Assembly (NCBI GenBank): GCA_947452325.1
Contig: CANGCZ010000039.1
Coordinates: forward strand, 1 to 11,128
Source: Comamonadaceae bacterium
GTDB lineage: Bacteria; Pseudomonadota; Gammaproteobacteria; Burkholderiales; Burkholderiaceae_C
Direction of reading: 5' to 3'
Length of the DNA stretch: 11,128 nt
Part shown: in pieces, positions 1 to 7,005 of the stretch
How positions within the stretch are numbered: position 1 is the first letter of the stretch
Layout of the letters: every line of letters starts with the position of its first letter
Program-made: the position numbers and the translations under genes
Notes under the pieces: model-generated
The model's input: the letters and a program-made list of their open reading frames with translations, nothing else
The model's database searches: none
Told to the model about the DNA's origin: nothing

Positions 1-2
1 GC

Positions 3-98
3 AGTGTGGTGTTGCAACGCTGCGCTCACTGGACACCTGTGGAAAGACCGCATGAATGCATCCGTGAAACGCGGGATTTTTTAAAGCGTAACGCCTGA
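3..98 (+). CDS. C-terminal end of a probable alpha/beta-hydrolase (partial)
   Basis: The window opens inside a reading frame that runs 31 codons to a TGA at 96-98. The peptide reads SVVLQRCAHWTPVERP followed by an amphipathic helix ending in RDFLKRNA. A short strand, then a His in a 'C-A-H-W-x-P-V-E-x-P' context, then a last helix ending in 'FL', is the usual C-terminus of alpha/beta-hydrolase-fold enzymes (enol-lactonase/haloalkane-dehalogenase style); the His at residue 9 of the fragment would be the catalytic His. The stop lies 10 bp before the next start codon, so it is probably the upstream member of the same operon. The family call rests on about 20 residues and the substrate cannot be inferred. 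The other two + frames across this stretch give no recognisable peptide. Confidence 0.5.
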   Translation, partial: SVVLQRCAHWTPVERPHECIRETRDFLKRNA

Positions 99-108
99 AG
101 GCAAAACC

Positions 109-1422
109 ATGAACCCAGTCTTGTTTACCAATGTGAATGTGTTTGATGCCAGCGGCGACATGCCTTTTGCAGGTGAAGTGCTGGTGCAGGGCAACAAAAT
201 TGTGCGTGTCACCCGGGCGGTCAACGGCATGCGAAATATGCATGTGTCCGGCCAAACCATCATCGACGGTGCAGGTTGTTTTTTGATGCCCGGTATGGTG
301 GAGGCACACACCCATTTTTCATGGAATGACCAACCCAGCTTAGATGCCATTCAACGCATGCCACCCGAGGAACATATTCTCTGGTGCGCGCAAGTGGCCA
401 AGCAATACCTGGACATGGGCTGGACCAGTTGCGTGGGAGCTGCGGCGGCCAAACCCCGGCTAGACGTCGTCATTCGCAATGCCATCAACGACGGCACTAT
501 CATCGGGCCGCGTTACACCGCACCTAGCCAGGAAATCACTGTTCCCGGCGGCTTGGGAGACAGCACCCAGCCGCATCTGCCGCAATCCGAGTTTGCGTTT
601 GGCGCCGTGGTCAGCGGCAGCGATGAAATGCGCCGCTGCGTTCGCATGTTCTGCAAGTACGGTGTGGACACGCTGAAAATCAATTTATCCGGCGAATCCA
701 TCACTGGCATGTCCAGCGAGCAAAGTCAATTCACCGAAGAGGAAATCACCACCTGTGTACAAGAGGCAAAAAGTTGGGGCAAATGGGTGGCTGCACATGC
801 TCGCTCCACCTGGTCGGTCAAGCAATGCGTCAAGCAAGGCATACAAGTCATCTACCACGCCAGCTTTCTGGATAACGAAGCCATAGACCTGCTGGACCAG
901 CACCGTCAATCGCATTTCATTGCGCCGGGCCTGGCCTGGTTAATCAATACCTGTCATAACGCCAGCGAATACGGTTTGACCAAGGACGTGGTTCAAAAAA
1001 TGGGCTACTTCAAAGAGCTGGACGCTGCCATTGAGTCCATGCGTGCTTTGCACAAGCGCGGCGTACACATCATGCCGGGCGGTGACTATGGCTTTGCCTG
1101 GACACCACACGGAACCAATGCCAAGGATTTGGAATATTTTGTCAAGCACATTGGCATGTCAAACATGGAGGCATTGCTGAGTGCTACCCAATGGGGTGCA
1201 CCCATGATGCGCAGTACTGAGCCGTTGGGCCAGATCCGCGAAGGCTATCTGGCAGATTTGTTGCTGATTGATGGCGATCCCTTGACTGACATCACGGTTT
1301 TACAGGACAAATCTCGGATTCTGTCTGTGATGAAGGATGGCAAGTTCCATCGCGAACCGCCTTCTTTGTCGTCGCGCAGCCAGACGGGAAGACCGGCTAT
1401 TCCAACGCGTTGGGCCGCCTGA
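109..1422 (+). CDS. Metal-dependent amidohydrolase, COG1228 type (first of a tandem pair)
   Basis: A 437-residue cytoplasmic enzyme of the amidohydrolase superfamily, expected to hydrolyse an amide, peptide or cyclic-imide bond. The N-terminal beta-sandwich segment (about 1-60) starts LFTNVNVFDASG, and the TIM barrel follows. The expected metal-ligand set is visible: H67 and H69 (EAHTHFSW), probable carboxylated K190 (GVDTLKINLSG), H230 (AAHARS), H250 (IYHASF) and D326 (GGDYGFAW). The C-terminal part has the 'EGYLADLLLIDGDPL' segment that closes the beta-sandwich in imidazolonepropionase- and prolidase-like members. The ATG at 109 has GAAGG at 97-101 and aligns exactly with the start of the next paralogue. 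The last 20 or so residues (rich in S, R and P) differ from the paralogue. The substrate is unknown; imidazolonepropionase itself is unlikely because no hut genes are nearby. The context with an ABC importer suggests action on the imported compound. Confidence 0.93.
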   Translation: MNPVLFTNVNVFDASGDMPFAGEVLVQGNKIVRVTRAVNGMRNMHVSGQTIIDGAGCFLMPGMVEAHTHFSWNDQPSLDAIQRMPPEEHILWCAQVAKQYLDMGWTSCVGAAAAKPRLDVVIRNAINDGTIIGPRYTAPSQEITVPGGLGDSTQPHLPQSEFAFGAVVSGSDEMRRCVRMFCKYGVDTLKINLSGESITGMSSEQSQFTEEEITTCVQEAKSWGKWVAAHARSTWSVKQCVKQGIQVIYHASFLDNEAIDLLDQHRQSHFIAPGLAWLINTCHNASEYGLTKDVVQKMGYFKELDAAIESMRALHKRGVHIMPGGDYGFAWTPHGTNAKDLEYFVKHIGMSNMEALLSATQWGAPMMRSTEPLGQIREGYLADLLLIDGDPLTDITVLQDKSRILSVMKDGKFHREPPSLSSRSQTGRPAIPTRWAA

Positions 1423-1424
1423 GC

Positions 1425-1430
1425 AAGGAG
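1425..1430 (+). promoter_or_regulatory. Shine-Dalgarno site that fixes the start of the second amidohydrolase
   Basis: The AAGGAG core at 1425-1430 directly abuts one ATG (1431) and sits 6 nt before a second ATG (1437). Only the second has workable spacing. Starting at 1437 gives MGSTLFTNV, which aligns without gaps to MNPVLFTNV of the upstream paralogue. A TTG at 1410 would also open the frame and overlap the previous gene, but has no suitable site upstream. Confidence 0.75.
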
Positions 1431-1436
1431 ATGAAC

Positions 1437-2720
1437 ATGGGATCCACACTTTTCACCAACGTACGAATTCTTGACGGCAGCGGTGCTGCACCTTATGCAG
1501 GCAGTGTGCTGGTGGAAGGCAAGCGCATCAAACACATCAGCCGCTCCACTGCGCCTGCCTCTGCCGGGGATGCGATGCAAATCGATGCCGCCGGTGCCAC
1601 GCTCATGCCCGGCATGTGCGAAGCCCATACACATTTTTCTTGGAACAATGCAGCCAATCTGGCGGGCATACAAACCATGCCTTTAGAGGAGCATGTGCTG
1701 TGGAGCGCCAAAGTCGCCAAGATTTATTTGGAAGCAGGCTGGACGTCTTGTGTGGGTGCTGCCTGTGCCAAGCCCAGGCTGGACGTGGTGATCCGCAATG
1801 CCATCAACAGCGGCCAGATACCTGGCCCGCGCTACTTGGCGGCCAGTCAGGAAATCACCGTGCCTGGCGCTTTAGGCGATGAAACCTTGCCGCATCTGCC
1901 GTTTCCGGAATTCAGTTTCGGCGCTAACGTCAACGGGGCTGAGGACATGCGCAAAACCGTGCGTTTGTTTTTAAAGTACGGCGTTGATTGCATCAAGCTG
2001 AATTTGTCAGGCGATAACTTCACCCCGGACTCACCCGCTGAAACCAATTGGATGACAGACGCAGAAGTAGCGGCGGCCATGGAAGAGGTCAAGATGCGCG
2101 GCAAACGCGGCACAGCCCACGCGCGTTCAGGTGCTTCTGTTCAACAAGCACTCAAGCACGGCGTTGAGATCATTTACCACGCCAGTTTTTGTGATGAAAA
2201 AACGCTGGACATGCTGGAAGCAGCCAAGGACAAGGTCTATGTCGTTCCCGGCATAGCCATCATCTATGCGCTGCTGAATGAAGCCGAGGCTTTCGGCATG
2301 ACGCGCGCCAAGGCTGAAAGCCTGGGCTATGCCATTGAGTGGGAAGCCGCACTCAAATCACTGAGCGCCATGCACAAACGCGGCATTCGCGTCATGCCCG
2401 GCGGTGACTATGGCTTTGCTTTCACACCGCACGGACAAAACGCACGCGACTTGGAATTTTTTGTGCGTTACCTGGGTTTCACGCCGATGGAAGCCATACG
2501 CTCGTGCACTTTGTATGGCGGGCAGATCATGCTCAAGCCCAATGAACTCGGTCTGATCAAAGAAGGCTATCTGGCGGATTTGCTGCTGGTCGACGGCGAC
2601 CCGTTGACCAATCTGTCGATCTTGCGGGAACCTTCGCGCATGCTGGCGGTGATGAAAGACGGTGTGTTCGCCAAACACCCGCCCGTCACGCGCGCCATGC
2701 CCTGGGAGCGTGCTGCATGA
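1437..2720 (+). CDS. Metal-dependent amidohydrolase, COG1228 type (second of a tandem pair)
   Basis: A 427-residue amidohydrolase, clearly paralogous to the upstream gene: by eye well over half of the residues match, with almost no gaps. Metal ligands are again complete: H64 and H66 (EAHTHFSW), K187 (GVDCIKLNLSG), H228 (TAHARS), H248 (IYHASF) and D324 (GGDYGFAF). Differences cluster at about 195-210 (an SPAETNW insertion-like stretch against SSEQSQ) and about 260-285, segments that follow barrel strands and could shape the substrate pocket. Both proteins end in a W-x(0-2)-AA tail. The stop TGA overlaps the ATG of the permease gene (ATGA), so translation is probably coupled to the transporter. 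Both copies look functional. They may act on different substrates or successive steps, or form a hetero-oligomer. Specificity cannot be assigned. Confidence 0.93.
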   Translation: MGSTLFTNVRILDGSGAAPYAGSVLVEGKRIKHISRSTAPASAGDAMQIDAAGATLMPGMCEAHTHFSWNNAANLAGIQTMPLEEHVLWSAKVAKIYLEAGWTSCVGAACAKPRLDVVIRNAINSGQIPGPRYLAASQEITVPGALGDETLPHLPFPEFSFGANVNGAEDMRKTVRLFLKYGVDCIKLNLSGDNFTPDSPAETNWMTDAEVAAAMEEVKMRGKRGTAHARSGASVQQALKHGVEIIYHASFCDEKTLDMLEAAKDKVYVVPGIAIIYALLNEAEAFGMTRAKAESLGYAIEWEAALKSLSAMHKRGIRVMPGGDYGFAFTPHGQNARDLEFFVRYLGFTPMEAIRSCTLYGGQIMLKPNELGLIKEGYLADLLLVDGDPLTNLSILREPSRMLAVMKDGVFAKHPPVTRAMPWERAA

Positions 2721-3658
2721 AGCGCAGCGAACTGGCGTTTTGGTGGCTGCTTGTTCTGCCGCTTGTCTTGCTGTCCCTTTGGGGGCTGTATGAAGACGCT
2801 GTTTTGTTTTTGAAAACCACACTCAATGGTCTGACTTTGGCCTCGCTGTATTTCATTGTGGCCAGTGGCTTCACCCTGGTGTTCGGTTTGATGCGCAACG
2901 TCAATCTGGCGCATGGTTCACTTTTTTTGATCGGCGCTTATGTAGGTTGGATCACCGGTGAATACACAGGTTCTTGGTTGCTTGCGGTACTGGCCGGTTT
3001 TGTTGCATCTGCCATTGTCGGGGTGTTGATTCAAGTCATCGTCTTTCGGCGTATGCAGGGCGAGGACTTGCGCCAAACACTGGTCACCATCGGTTTGTCT
3101 ATCGTTTTGGCCGATCTCATGTTGTGGTATTTCGGTGGAGAAATTTACACCTTCGATCCGCCCGCCTGGATTTATGGCACCACTTCCCTGCCTGTCATTG
3201 AAAAGTTTCCAACCTACCGATTGGTTGTGTTGTGTGTGTCTATTGCGATTGGACTGGCGCTATGGGGGTTGCTGACGCGCACCCGCATGGGCATGATGAT
3301 CCGCGCCGGTGTCGATGACCGTGGCATGTTGTCTGCCTCGGGTGTTAACGTGCAACGCATATTTGCATTGACATTTGCACTCGGTGCAGGATTGGCTGGT
3401 CTCGCTGGCGTGGTCGGCGGTACTGCCTTGTCGATCTCACCCGGTGAAGACACGCGTTACTTGCTGGCTTCTTTGGTGGTGGTGATTGTCGGCGGCATGG
3501 GCAGTGTGCCCGGAGCCGCTATCGGCGCATTGCTGATCGGACTGGCAGAGCAATTCGGTCAAGCCTATGCGCCCACTTACTCGGTGGTCTTTACATTTGT
3601 CATCATGATTGTTGCCTTGGCTTTCAGGCCGCGCGGCGTCCTAGGAAAAGCCACATGA
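2717..3658 (+). CDS. LivH-type branched-chain amino acid family ABC permease
   Basis: A 313-residue integral membrane permease, one of the two channel subunits of a LIV-type (HAAT family) importer. It has many hydrophobic segments (about 8-24, 35-55, 66-80, 86-110, 120-138, 167-187, 213-240, 250-278, 287-305). Family signatures are present: FGLMRNVNLAHGSLFLIGAY near residues 56-75, the cytoplasmic ATPase-coupling region TRTRMGMMIRAG with A-S-G-V-N at about 197-212, and GGMGSVPGAAIGALLIG near 259-275. The C-terminus FRPRGVLGK is typical. ATG 2717 overlaps the preceding stop (ATGA) and has GGGAG at 2704-2708. It carries an extra N-terminal hydrophobic stretch before the usual 'NGLTLASLYFIVASGF' start of the family. 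Substrate specificity is not set by this subunit; 'branched-chain amino acid' describes the family only. Confidence 0.95.
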   Translation: MKRSELAFWWLLVLPLVLLSLWGLYEDAVLFLKTTLNGLTLASLYFIVASGFTLVFGLMRNVNLAHGSLFLIGAYVGWITGEYTGSWLLAVLAGFVASAIVGVLIQVIVFRRMQGEDLRQTLVTIGLSIVLADLMLWYFGGEIYTFDPPAWIYGTTSLPVIEKFPTYRLVVLCVSIAIGLALWGLLTRTRMGMMIRAGVDDRGMLSASGVNVQRIFALTFALGAGLAGLAGVVGGTALSISPGEDTRYLLASLVVVIVGGMGSVPGAAIGALLIGLAEQFGQAYAPTYSVVFTFVIMIVALAFRPRGVLGKAT

Positions 3659-4809
3659 GCGCAGCACAATGGCGCAGAGCCATGAACACGCAACAGCCGC
3701 GCGCCCAAGTCAACGTGGTGACCCAAGCGCCTGCGCGCAGTGAGACGCAGGTGCCGGCTTACTCTCAAGTGCAGGCAGTAGCAGAGCAAGCAAGTTGGTG
3801 GAACAAGGCTTGGGCGCATGTTCGATTCAGACACTGCGTGGTATTGCTGGCTTTGTTCATCTACCCCATGGTGGCTTCGCCGTTTTTCACCTATCAAATT
3901 GCCGCCCAGTCAATGGCGCTGGGCTTGATTGCTTTGTCATTGACATTTTTGGGCGGCTATGGCGGCATGGTGTCTTTGTCGCAAATGACCGTGGCTGGTG
4001 TCAGCGGTTATTTGATTGCCATATTCGGCACCAGCAGCATGTCTGCCATCAGTCTGGGTTGGCCCTGGTGGTTGGCCGTGGTGTTTTCAATTTTGATTTC
4101 CATGGTGTTTGCCACACTTGTTGGCTGGTTGTCAGTTCGTACTGAAGGCATACACACCATCATGATCACATTGGCCATAGGTGTTGCATTTTTTTACCTG
4201 ACCCAGCAAAACTATGTGCTGTTCAACGGTTTTCAGGGCTTTAGCAAAATCAGCGCACCGACTTTAGGCGAAGTGGATTTCACACAACCAGAGGCTTTTT
4301 ACTTTCTTGCGACCGGTTGTGCGCTCGCTGCCTATTGGGCAGTCAAGTACCTGGTACGCGCCCCTTTTGGCATGGCTTTACAAGGCATACGCGACAACCC
4401 CAGGCGCATGAATTCGCTGGGCTTTAACGTCACCGCGCATCGTTTGGCTGCACATGCTTTCGCTGGCTTTCTGGCTGCCATTGGCGGTATTTTGCTGGTT
4501 TGGTACAACAACCGCATTTCTCCCGGCTCTATCAACACCGGTGCGCTCATCAATATCTTGGTGATTGCCGTGTTGGGCGGTATGAAGCATCCCATAGGCG
4601 CATTCATAGGCGCAATTGCATTCGTCCTGCTGCAAAACTTTGCCATTGATCTGGTCGACAGGCAGCGTTTCAATCTTGTCATAGGCAGCGTTTTTTTACT
4701 TATTGTTTTTTTCTCGCCCGATGGTTTATTGGGCTTGTGGCAAAAATTGCGTGTGCGCTGGTCAAGCTCGAGCAGAGATGAGCGCACACAAGGAAGTCGC
4801 CGGTCATGA
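3655..4809 (+). CDS. LivM-type branched-chain amino acid family ABC permease
   Basis: A 384-residue membrane permease, partner of the LivH-type subunit. Membrane segments begin near residue 60. Family features include SLTFLGGYGGMVSLSQMTVAG at about 95-115, TEGIHTIMITLAIGVAF in the middle, the ATPase-coupling stretch ALQGIRDNPRRMNSLGFNV, and VFFSPDGLLGLWQKL near the C-terminus. ATG 3655 overlaps the previous stop (ATGA) with AGGA at 3643-3646, so translation is probably coupled. An oddity is the roughly 55-residue polar Q-, A- and V-rich N-terminal tail (about five QxQ/VQ-like repeats) before the first membrane helix, longer than in typical LivM. A later ATG at 3682 would remove only 9 of these residues and lacks a good ribosome-binding site. 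The tail is probably cytoplasmic and disordered. Confidence 0.94.
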   Translation: MSAAQWRRAMNTQQPRAQVNVVTQAPARSETQVPAYSQVQAVAEQASWWNKAWAHVRFRHCVVLLALFIYPMVASPFFTYQIAAQSMALGLIALSLTFLGGYGGMVSLSQMTVAGVSGYLIAIFGTSSMSAISLGWPWWLAVVFSILISMVFATLVGWLSVRTEGIHTIMITLAIGVAFFYLTQQNYVLFNGFQGFSKISAPTLGEVDFTQPEAFYFLATGCALAAYWAVKYLVRAPFGMALQGIRDNPRRMNSLGFNVTAHRLAAHAFAGFLAAIGGILLVWYNNRISPGSINTGALINILVIAVLGGMKHPIGAFIGAIAFVLLQNFAIDLVDRQRFNLVIGSVFLLIVFFSPDGLLGLWQKLRVRWSSSSRDERTQGSRRS

Positions 4810-4828
4810 AAAACAACGTGTTTTCATG
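4805..4828 (+). repeat. 24-bp dyad at the permease/binding-protein junction
   Basis: Perfect 8-bp arms CATGAAAA (4805-4812) and TTTTCATG (4821-4828) are separated by 8 bp. The left arm contains the stop codon of the LivM-type gene. As RNA this is a modest stem (two G-C pairs, six A-U); as DNA its size and symmetry fit an operator for a dimeric regulator. No T-run follows, so a classic terminator is unlikely. It could act on expression of the binding-protein gene 80 bp downstream. The dyad is seen in the sequence; the role is inference. Confidence 0.4.
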
Positions 4829-4898
4829 CAGGCAACCCGACGCTGTCCAGAGAGGACTGTGCGTCTTTTTCCGGCCATCCGGCCATCTTTCAACCTGA
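4806..4898 (+). CDS. Possible 30-codon small ORF between the permease and binding-protein genes
   Basis: An ATG at 4806 overlaps the LivM-type stop in the same ATGA arrangement as the two upstream gene junctions, with AGGAAG at 4791-4796 as a plausible ribosome-binding site (9-nt spacing). The frame runs 30 codons (MKNNVFSCRQPDAVQRG, then a Phe-containing tail) to a TGA at 4896-4898 that lies inside the GAGGAG site of the next gene. This geometry would let ribosomes carry on to the binding-protein start at 4909. The peptide has no recognised domain and holds two Cys. It may be a coupling leader, a small protein, or chance. Weakly supported. Confidence 0.22.
   Translation: MKNNVFSCRQPDAVQRGLCVFFRPSGHLST
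4871..4886 (+). repeat. Tandem 8-bp direct repeat in the leader of the binding-protein gene
   Basis: CCGGCCAT occurs twice head to tail (4871-4878, 4879-4886), about 22 bp before the start codon at 4909. Each unit contains the palindrome CCGG/GGCC, so small alternative hairpins can form just upstream of the GAGGAG ribosome-binding site. It could be a slippage product without function or part of a regulatory leader. Apart from this, the dyad and the small ORF, the 99-bp gap shows nothing I recognise; no convincing -35/-10 promoter pair was found. Confidence 0.35.
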
Positions 4899-4902
4899 GG
4901 AG
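4897..4902 (+). promoter_or_regulatory. Strong ribosome-binding site of the binding-protein gene
   Basis: GAGGAG ends 6 nt before the ATG at 4909 and is the best Shine-Dalgarno match in the window. This fits the need for a binding protein to be made in excess over the membrane subunits. It overlaps the stop codon of the possible small ORF at 4806-4898. Confidence 0.7.
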
Positions 4903-4908
4903 ACAAAA

Positions 4909-6162
4909 ATGCATTTAAGCAAAAGAACGCTGGCAAGTACTGTGATCAGCGCAGCAATCCTGGCGGCTACCACCGGTTTTGCTTTCGCAGAGGGCACTTT
5001 GAAAGTAGGCTTGCTTTCCATTTTGGAAGGCCCGTTTGCCGTGCCGGGTCAAGACGGTATTCGCGGCGCTGAACTTGCCTTGAAACAAAAAGGCGGCACT
5101 GCCGGCGGTATGAAGATTGAATTCATCAGTGGTTCATCGGACGGCAACCCAGACAAGGCTGTGGCCGCAACACGCAAACTGGTGGAGCAGGACAAAGTCC
5201 AAGTCATGATCGGCCCCTTGTCCGGCGACGAAGGTATTGCGGTGAAAAACTACGCCAAAACTCAGGCAGGCATCACCTTCATCAATGGTTCATCCGGTGC
5301 TCAGGCCGCCACGCTGAACGACCCCTCAACCAACTTCTTCCGCTTCAATACAGAAGGCGCGCAGTGGATGGTGGGTTTGGGCGATCACGCGCTGGCCAAG
5401 GGTTACAAAAAAATGTTCCTGATTGCCGAGGACTACGGTTTTCCTTATTCGCAAGTACAAGGCTTCATGGCCAGTTATTGCGCCAAAGGCGGCAAAGTGT
5501 TGGATAAAGCCTGGGTGCCACTGGGTACCAAAGACTATGCCTCTGTGATTGCCAAAATCCCTAAAGATGTGGATGCGTTACTGGTGGTGTTGGGCGGCTC
5601 TGATGCGGTCAACTTCCTGACCCAGTACGAGCAGGCCGGTGGCAACAAGCCCATGGTCGGCGGTTCCATCACGGTGGACCAGACCGTGTTGAACTACAAA
5701 GGCAAGCGCCGTGAATCATTGGTTGGTACGGCTTCTGCCGGACCGATGGCCGATTCACTGGACACGGCCGAGTGGAAAAAATTCGTTGCTGATTACAAAG
5801 CGAATTTCAAAGACGGCTTCCCCAGCCCTTCACTGTTCGCCTATCTATACTACATCAACACCAAGGCAGCGTTGGATGCGCTGGATGCTGTCAAAGGTGA
5901 TTTGAGTGGCGGCCAGAAGAAATACCGCGATGCGCTTCAGAAAACCAAGTTTGTCGGCCCAGCTGGTGAAGTGGTGATCGATGCCAACCGCAACGGCGTC
6001 GGTCCCACCTACATCACCGAAGTGACCAAGGCAGCCGATGGCTCCTTGTTCAACAAAGTGGTCAAAACGGTTCCAAACGTCACCCAAACATTGGGCCTGC
6101 CTGAAGCAGAGTTCAAGAAAATGGGTTTGGGAACACGTGATATCCCGGACTGCCGCAAGTAA
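4909..6162 (+). CDS. LivK-type periplasmic substrate-binding protein of the ABC importer
   Basis: A 417-residue exported solute receptor of the type I periplasmic binding fold (Peripla_BP_6 / LIV-like). The signal peptide is clear: basic start (SKR), hydrophobic core about 8-24, and the cleavage motif AFA followed by E (after residue 27). The mature protein begins GTLKVGLLSILEGPFAVPG, the usual first strand with the ligand-contacting loop. Other family features are VMIGPLSGDEGIAV (about 99-112), FINGSSG (124-130) and LIAEDYGFPYSQ (171-182). Exactly two Cys are present in the mature protein (C191 and C415), which could form a disulfide joining the C-terminal tail to the body. There is no lipobox. 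It sits between the permease and ATPase genes, an H-M-K-G-F order rather than the classic K-first order. The ligand is unknown; family members bind amino acids, amides, urea, aromatic acids and others. Confidence 0.94.
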   Translation: MHLSKRTLASTVISAAILAATTGFAFAEGTLKVGLLSILEGPFAVPGQDGIRGAELALKQKGGTAGGMKIEFISGSSDGNPDKAVAATRKLVEQDKVQVMIGPLSGDEGIAVKNYAKTQAGITFINGSSGAQAATLNDPSTNFFRFNTEGAQWMVGLGDHALAKGYKKMFLIAEDYGFPYSQVQGFMASYCAKGGKVLDKAWVPLGTKDYASVIAKIPKDVDALLVVLGGSDAVNFLTQYEQAGGNKPMVGGSITVDQTVLNYKGKRRESLVGTASAGPMADSLDTAEWKKFVADYKANFKDGFPSPSLFAYLYYINTKAALDALDAVKGDLSGGQKKYRDALQKTKFVGPAGEVVIDANRNGVGPTYITEVTKAADGSLFNKVVKTVPNVTQTLGLPEAEFKKMGLGTRDIPDCRK

Positions 6163-6177
6163 GCAGGGCTGACACAC

Positions 6178-7005
6178 ATGGCATCCATCACCGCATTGCG
6201 CTCGGCCATTACCACTTCGGTAATGCCGCGTCCGCCTCAGGCAGACGAAGTGCCTCTCATGTCTTCGGAGGCGCTGGTCCTCGAAGGTGTGACGCGCGCA
6301 TTTGGCGCATTGCGGGCGGTGGATGACGTCACTTTGTCAGTGCTCGCCGGTGAAAAGCGCGCTATTTTGGGCGCGAATGGCGCGGGCAAGACCACCTTGT
6401 TCAATGCCATCACCGGCGACTTTCCGCCCACAGCCGGGCGGATCCGTTTTTTCGGCGAAGACATCACGCACATGGATCCCTTCGAACGCATACGCAAGGG
6501 CATGCGCAGAACCTACCAGTCTTCGCTTTTGTTCAGAAATTTGAGTGTGCGGGACAATTTGTTTCTGGCTGTCCGCGGTGTCTCCAACGCGCGTTTCAGT
6601 CTCAGACGTCCTGGCGCAGGCCACCCCTCTAGCGTGGCCACCCGTGAATTGCTGGAACGCGGCCGCTTAACGCATATCGCTGACGAAATGGTCAGTAATC
6701 TGGCGCATGGTCAACAGCGACAACTTGAAATTGCCATGGCTTTGGCCGGTGCGCCGCGGCTGATACTGTTTGATGAGCCAGCAGCCGGTTTGTCCCCGGC
6801 AGAGCGACGTGAACTGGTGTTGTTGTTGACGTCTTTACCCTCACACATGAGTTTTGTGCTGATTGAGCACGATCTTGAAATCGCTTTGCGTGTGGTCGAA
6901 CGTGTCACGGTGATGCATAACGGCAGCGTCATCAAAACCGGTACACCTTCAGAGATTGAAAACGACCAACAAGTGCAAGCCATTTACATGGGAGGCAAGC
7001 ACTGA
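6178..7005 (+). CDS. LivG-type ABC transporter ATP-binding protein
   Basis: A cytoplasmic ATPase driving the importer, 275 residues from the ATG at 6178. Motifs: Walker A GANGAGKTT (65-73), Q-loop Q114 (RTYQSS), the family-typical degenerate signature LAHGQQ (175-180), Walker B LILFDEP with D199 and E200, and switch His H231 (LIEHDL). The start is uncertain. From 6178 the first 28 residues (rich in A, T, P) resemble no LivG, and their DNA contains a 10-bp hairpin (6203-6228). The family-like start is M28 at 6259 (MSSEALVLEGVTRAFG), preceded by a weak GAAG at 6247-6250. The ATG at 6178 has AGGG at 6165-6168, also weak. If 6259 is right, the gap after the binding-protein gene is 96 bp. The stop TGA overlaps the next ATG (TGATG). 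The length from 6259 (248 residues) fits the family. Confidence 0.93.
   Translation: MASITALRSAITTSVMPRPPQADEVPLMSSEALVLEGVTRAFGALRAVDDVTLSVLAGEKRAILGANGAGKTTLFNAITGDFPPTAGRIRFFGEDITHMDPFERIRKGMRRTYQSSLLFRNLSVRDNLFLAVRGVSNARFSLRRPGAGHPSSVATRELLERGRLTHIADEMVSNLAHGQQRQLEIAMALAGAPRLILFDEPAAGLSPAERRELVLLLTSLPSHMSFVLIEHDLEIALRVVERVTVMHNGSVIKTGTPSEIENDQQVQAIYMGGKH
6203..6228 (+). repeat. Hairpin just downstream of the binding-protein gene
   Basis: CATTACC (6207-6213) and GGTAATG (6219-6225) form a perfect 7-bp stem with a 5-nt ACTTC loop. Allowing a single bulged C at 6206, CGG (6203-6205) pairs with CCG (6226-6228), giving a 10-bp stem. No T-run follows, so it is not a simple terminator. Hairpins placed just after a binding-protein gene are known in other ABC operons (for example malE-malF) to protect the upstream mRNA and raise the binding-protein level. 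It lies inside the LivG-type reading frame only if the far upstream ATG (6178) is used. Confidence 0.5.

Noticed and set aside
1410..1436. TTG (1410) or ATG (1431) as start of the second amidohydrolase
   Set aside because: Neither has a correctly spaced ribosome-binding site, and the paralogue's start aligns with the ATG at 1437.
2358..2822. 154-codon open frame on the - strand across the second amidohydrolase and the LivH-type gene
   Set aside because: It lies fully antisense to two well-supported genes, crosses their junction, and its translation is rich in R, H and Q without any domain-like pattern.
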